A DNA stretch of 22,607 nucleotides from Xanthoparmelia taractica (Eukaryota > Ascomycota > Lecanoromycetes > Lecanorales > Parmeliaceae). The stretch's first letter is position 1; the number at the start of each line of letters is the position of its first letter. The position numbers and the translations under genes are program-made. The stretch is taken from positions 1-22,607 of the forward strand of contig JANQBS010000449.1 of NCBI GenBank assembly GCA_033085395.1, in the 5' to 3' direction. Below are positions 18,510 through 22,607 of this stretch, piece by piece. The notes under the pieces are model-generated. The model was not told the DNA's origin. It searched no databases and saw only the letters and a list, made by a program, of their open reading frames with translations.

Positions 18510-21500
18510 TGTGACAGCTTGTAAATGGGGGTGGGAGTAGCAATATCAGACCAAATGGATGTGTGACGAAAGTTCACTTTGCGGCGAATGTGTGGAAAAA
18601 AGATGTGCCGCGGCGAAATCTTGGCGCTTCCGGTGGTAAGGCTGAAGGTATCTCTGACTGGTAAAGCGATTTTCCTAGGTACCCAGCATCTTGCCCGCTG
18701 GTCAAGGCTACTTTCGTTATTCTACTGGTCATCTGTCGCTCTGTATGTCGAGATATGTACGTCAAGAGCAGTGTGAAGGACAGACCTGTGGTGCAGTAGA
18801 AGAAAAGAGCTTTCGTTGTGTTATTACATGACCCGCGTAAGGAAGTCACCAACGAGCAGCACCGAATGTATGCTTCATCTTGCGAGGTTTGGCGAGTGGC
18901 AGCAAGGCTGAAAATATTGTGACTCGTGGACAAGGTTATCCTATTCGGTTGGTTGTTGCACCGAGCCCAAGGCCGAGGCGTTGACCAGCTGTACGGTCAT
19001 ATCTCCATCACGTCTGTTCCGTTCATCATTGCAGGCTCACTTAAGCCAAATCTATCACTCCGCTTAAAAGTGGAAGCACTATCGGCTTTACCTCTGCAAC
19101 TGCGAGTTTGATTCATATCCCTTCCTATGTGTAATCCTTTCTCGAATGTTCCTCTCCATACATGAAAATTTCTATTGAGCCCACGGATATCAACAATGAA
19201 GAGACGCACGAACGGAAATCTCGGCGGCGTGGAGCTTTTGAACTAAAGCCCACTCTCTAAGGCTGCGTCCACCGTCTATGTGACTATTGCACGCGACTTC
19301 GAACATATAGATCGTGCAATACTGGATGAAATGCAAGCCGATATGCAACGGTGTATCCATTCCCGGTGGGGAAGCCATCTCATCGGCCGACGCTTGCTTC
19401 ACTATTTGGTGGTATGTGTGCACATAAAGATTCAGAGAGGTATCTCGAAGACATCCACAAAAGCACCCCTGACACACCTTTCGAAGTATATAATTTTGCG
19501 TATGTGATCGATACCAGGTGGGTGACAGCTAGAGCTGGGTTTACAGTGCTGTTTGAAAACACTAAGGTAGATCTGATCATTACCAATCTATTCTACGGAT
19601 ACAAGCCAAAGCTCGGGCGAACGAGATACTCATCTCGCATTAGCGGTATTGAAACTACAATGGCTATGAATTCCAAGACCTATTCCTACATAGACGCGCT
19701 TGTGTTGATGCAGATATCGAGGCTAAATTGGGGACGCTCTTATCTTTGATAGTATATACTCTAGACCGACCTTCGAAGACGCCATAAACGATAACCATCT
19801 CGTGAGTCGCAAATTCATTAATTCGGTCATTCGTTTTCCTCTGTGACTGAAGGGACAATGTTAAAGCGAGAAGAAGGGAAAGATTTGCTAGAACACATCA
19901 AAACGTGAGTAACAGCTCAGAATGACCAAGCCCTTCTTCCCAACGTCGTGGGCTAACTCCTCTGGCCACTTGCAAAGTTCTCAACCAATCTCGCTCTCGG
20001 GTCTCTATCCGACGCGGACTGCTGGCTGCTCATTCGAAAGTCCCCCGTGTAGGTGCTCGGCCTCGCCACCACAACGCACATATATTCTATGCCAAGACGG
20101 CGAAAGCAGCACGTTTGATTTGGCCAAAAACCTTCTCTTGGACGATAGCAGTTCTCAGCGTAGGGTGCGCGCTCAGCGCTTCGCTACTTTGTATCGGGGC
20201 TCATCCTATATGTAGCGCCCTGATTCATTCCTAGCTAGCGCAGCGCAAGCTTGCAGGGTGTTGCAATTGCCATTGTCTGTGGAAGTAAGCGAGGGCAGCG
20301 AGAAGATGGGTTAGCAGGTGTGACGGTTTGTGATTAATGCCGAATCGAGTATTGTGAGACCCGGCACAGCGAAGTCAAGTTACGTCTGGAACACTGGACA
20401 AAGTTAGATAGTGCTTGATGGCAGCATCGCTTTTGGCTAACGGTTGAGATCGAGGAAAATAGTCGGTGATCGATACCACAATCTCTTACTATCCTTACAA
20501 CTCCTCAACGTGGCATACCAACAGCAGAGAAGATTCCGTCTCCACGGCCACTCGGTGCTTTTATTTCTACATGCCTACTCATAGGTGTGGAGCGGGCAGA
20601 AGATCATAATGCGTCTTTCAAGCTAGGCCGTGGGCGTATCCCGACTGATTGAGGGCCTGTGCCATGACTTTGATATTTGCGGTTTAAGGAGTTACCGCGA
20701 TATCCCTGCGATGTCATGACTGGATGCCCACGGCTTCAGGCCATACGCTTTTCCCTACCTCATCCCAGGAGCCTCAGCACAGAACTGATCTCGAGTCGGG
20801 CATATCACCCTTCGTCTTCCCAGATACCTGCACGCTATGCGGAGCTATTGGTCAATGCACCGTTAACGTGCGTATCGAATTGCTTAACTTCACATGAGTT
20901 GACAACCGTTAATCCGCTCTTTGGGCTCGCACAATAGACAATGGAAGTCAGCATCCATCAGTAATGGAAATGGCTTGTGATGTGATGGAGATTCTGGAAA
21001 GTATTTCCGCAGGAAGGGGTTATTGGGCAAGTAGGTGAAGATTTGAAAGTATATCTCGTGGGCAAGGGGCAAGGACGCGACGAGAATTGTCGTCAAGTAC
21101 GTTATCTTAAGTCTTGCTGGTACATAAGAGCTGAAGAGTGTTGCCAAACCGGAAGGTCCGCGAAAGCTAAATGGTAAAACAGAACAGTTGCGATGAAGGA
21201 CGTGATTGCTGGAGTCTCGAAGGCTCTTGTCTGAATACTCGAAGAGAGACAGCTGCTACTGTTGTGACAGGAGCCATCGACTGGAGGCCTGCGCCAAAAA
21301 CGTGAAGAGCATGATTCCCATCCAGTGAGAAGGTAAGTTGAAACTCGAGCTAGGCGCTTCGGGTGGACGGCGAAATTCAGTAAAAACCCTTCAGTCACTG
21401 CTGAACATTCCACTTTTCCAGGCCGCTGATATGATTTCCCAATTCAACGAGTGCACGATGATGACCTGAGCGAATAGTCGTGCGAGTATCGCGCTCTTGA

Positions 21501-21875
21501 CGCAACACACACCTCTGGATGCAATACGCCTACACTGGGACGAGCGTGCCAACAAAAGTCATTTCCAAATGATAGAACATAAGGCCTACTGCGACCTCTG
21601 CGCAACTCTTGACATATACTTCAGCTGCCCGAGCGCTCATCACGTAGCCTGTGCTCTCTATCGAGCACTCCATGCCGCCGATCTGCGCCAAACCCAAGAA
21701 CTAACGCTCAAAACGCCGCTGTCTCATCAAAGGTCCTGGCAATCTTTCCTACCAACGTCCCGAGTCTTGCGGGTTACAATCATTTCTAACGGAACCATCG
21801 AGCCGAGAGCAGAAGACCCACCAAACACCGTGCTACTAGATTAGTGATGCATATACGAGGTCTGTCTCTGCACCT
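18510..21875. other. Gene-poor region, nothing recognised
   Basis: About 3.3 kb upstream of nsa2 with ordinary base composition. Short frames occur on both strands (for example 19351-19749 and 21497-21844 on plus, 18574-18933 on minus), but none begins with ATG at its full length or shows a family I know. No tRNA, long repeat or transposon terminus was seen. CA and TG are common, so it is not part of a RIP block. The first 100-200 bases above 18509 should hold the nsa2 promoter. It may be true intergenic sequence, contain a non-coding RNA, or hold a multi-exon gene of unfamiliar type. Confidence 0.5.
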
Positions 21876-22370
21876 TCAGGGTCGGATATCATGAGTGGTG
21901 ATCTGCCATTGACAGTCGCCCTCCGACTTGATCCCTTCTTCCTTGATTGGCTCTGAACGTATCATAAACGTCCGTTCATCCCGGTCATCTATAAAATATA
22001 TCCGTCCCATCGTCTCTACGTCCCTGTTGGACCAACCCACCCTCCCAAAAACCACCCCTTTCGCTTCCATCGACACCACGTTCCCGCTCATCGTATCTTC
22101 CACTCGTCTCAAGCCACCTAGAGACATAGCTGCTATCCGGGCTCTCGCATCCCGCAGGCATCGCTGCGCAAGCGGGATCTTGCTGCCAGCTGCGCTTAGT
22201 GGCTTTAACTTCTTGTCATCAGGAAGCTTATGGTTCTTTCAAAAACCTGAAACTGGCGTATCCCTCTACAAGTGTACAAAATCCGGGATTCCTAGCAAGT
22301 CGATGTAAATCTTTTTGCGCGGCTTTCTTGCAAATATACCCTTTTCAGCCAACCTCGGTACGAAATCCGG
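21876..22370 (-). pseudogene. Possible decayed or unresolved coding region
   Basis: Reading the minus strand, one stretch (about 22365-22244) encodes KKAAQKDLHRLARNPGFC and ends FRFLKEP-stop. The next (about 22245-21876), shifted in frame, encodes KLPDDKKLKPL, then AQRCLRDARARIAAMSLGGL, FGRVGWSNRDVETMGRIYF, DDRDERTFMIRSEPI and ends THDIRP-stop. Both have the hydrophilic, charge-mixed look of real protein and lie end to end, which fits a gene with a frameshift. I tried splice sites between them (GTACAC donor with three AG acceptors) and every join ran into a stop. The ATG at 22127 would give 83 residues by itself. I do not recognise a family. The antisense frame is also open, so coding status is unproven. 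Confidence 0.35.
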
Positions 22371-22607
22371 AGAGTCTCAGCCCGGGAGAGCTGGGCTTGA
22401 TAAGTGATTGAGCGTATGACACACAGTCGATGACATTGATAGGTATCTGACCCGAGGCCCGTTGTTTATTCTGTGCGTGTGTGTTCGCGTCAAGGCTGGT
22501 AGTAGTCGTTCGACAGATATGAATCCTGCGTCTTCTTCTTCTTCTTCTTCTTCTTCTTCTTCTTCTTCTTCTTCTTCTTCTTCTTCTTCTTCTTCTTCTT
22601 CTTCTTC
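22371..22607. other. Window end, possible minus-strand open frame and microsatellite
   Basis: The minus strand is open from the window edge to about 22380 in the frame that reads the repeat as poly-Glu, then DAGFISVERLLPALTRTHTH and on to a TGA. It may be the 3' part of an exon whose start lies outside the window, or chance. Nothing else was seen. Confidence 0.25.
22531..22607 (+). repeat. (TCT)n microsatellite, truncated by window end
   Basis: A perfect TCT/TTC trinucleotide repeat of 77 nt (more than 25 units) without interruption, continuing to the last base. On the minus strand it is GAA repeat. The true length is unknown, and long perfect runs at an edge may also mark an assembly limit. 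Confidence 0.95.

Noticed and set aside
18574..18933. 119-codon minus-strand frame upstream of nsa2
   Set aside because: It begins without ATG, the remaining ATG-initiated part is about 50 codons, and no family is recognised; it probably overlaps the nsa2 promoter.
19351..19749. 132-codon plus-strand frame (FGGMCAHKDSERYLEDIHKS)
   Set aside because: The full frame has no ATG at its start, no recognisable family and no supporting neighbours; kept only as part of the gene-poor region.

Overview
The window looks like chromosomal DNA of a filamentous ascomycete (Pezizomycotina). Evidence: short spliceosomal introns (52-121 nt, GTNNGT-like donors, CTGAC/CTAAC-like branch sites), single-copy eukaryotic housekeeping genes (SLA1, NSA2, JAC1/HscB, YOS9, pirin), and an AT-rich block carrying the CpA/TpG-depletion signature of repeat-induced point mutation (RIP), a process known from fungi. 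The class cannot be fixed from sequence alone; AT-rich RIP blocks like this are well known in Dothideomycetes and also occur in Leotiomycetes.

Layout. 1 to about 3270: AT-rich, RIP-degraded repeat DNA with no surviving gene, containing an apparently unmutated islet near 1590-1800. 3741-4901 (-): conserved-looking acidic orphan protein. 5957-7390 (+): intronless MFS transporter of the allantoate/anion:cation symporter type. 7987-11703 (+): four-exon SLA1, the endocytic actin-patch adaptor. 12386-13528 (+): pirin with an N-terminal membrane extension. 13775-14533 (-): mitochondrial J-protein JAC1/HscB. 14698-16272 (+): YOS9/OS-9, the ER-associated degradation lectin, divergent from JAC1 across a 164-bp shared promoter. 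17166-18509 (-): NSA2, a 60S ribosome-biogenesis factor split into eight exons (two of 29 and 35 nt) that I reassembled by hand into a 261-residue protein. 18510-21875: about 3.3 kb with no recognisable gene. 21876-22370 (-): two adjacent coding-like stretches in different frames, probably a decayed or unresolved gene. 22531-22607: a TTC microsatellite running off the end.

The genes form no pathway cluster. They are a normal mixture of housekeeping functions (endocytosis, Fe-S cluster assembly, ER quality control, ribosome assembly) between a RIP-degraded block and a gene-poor stretch. I did not find a convincing new multi-gene system. The most useful results are the complete NSA2 and SLA1 splice models, the three-codon upstream ORF overlapping the YOS9 start, the membrane-anchored pirin with a TATA element almost on top of its first ATG, the unmutated islet inside the RIP block, and a foldback element in the orphan/MFS intergenic region.
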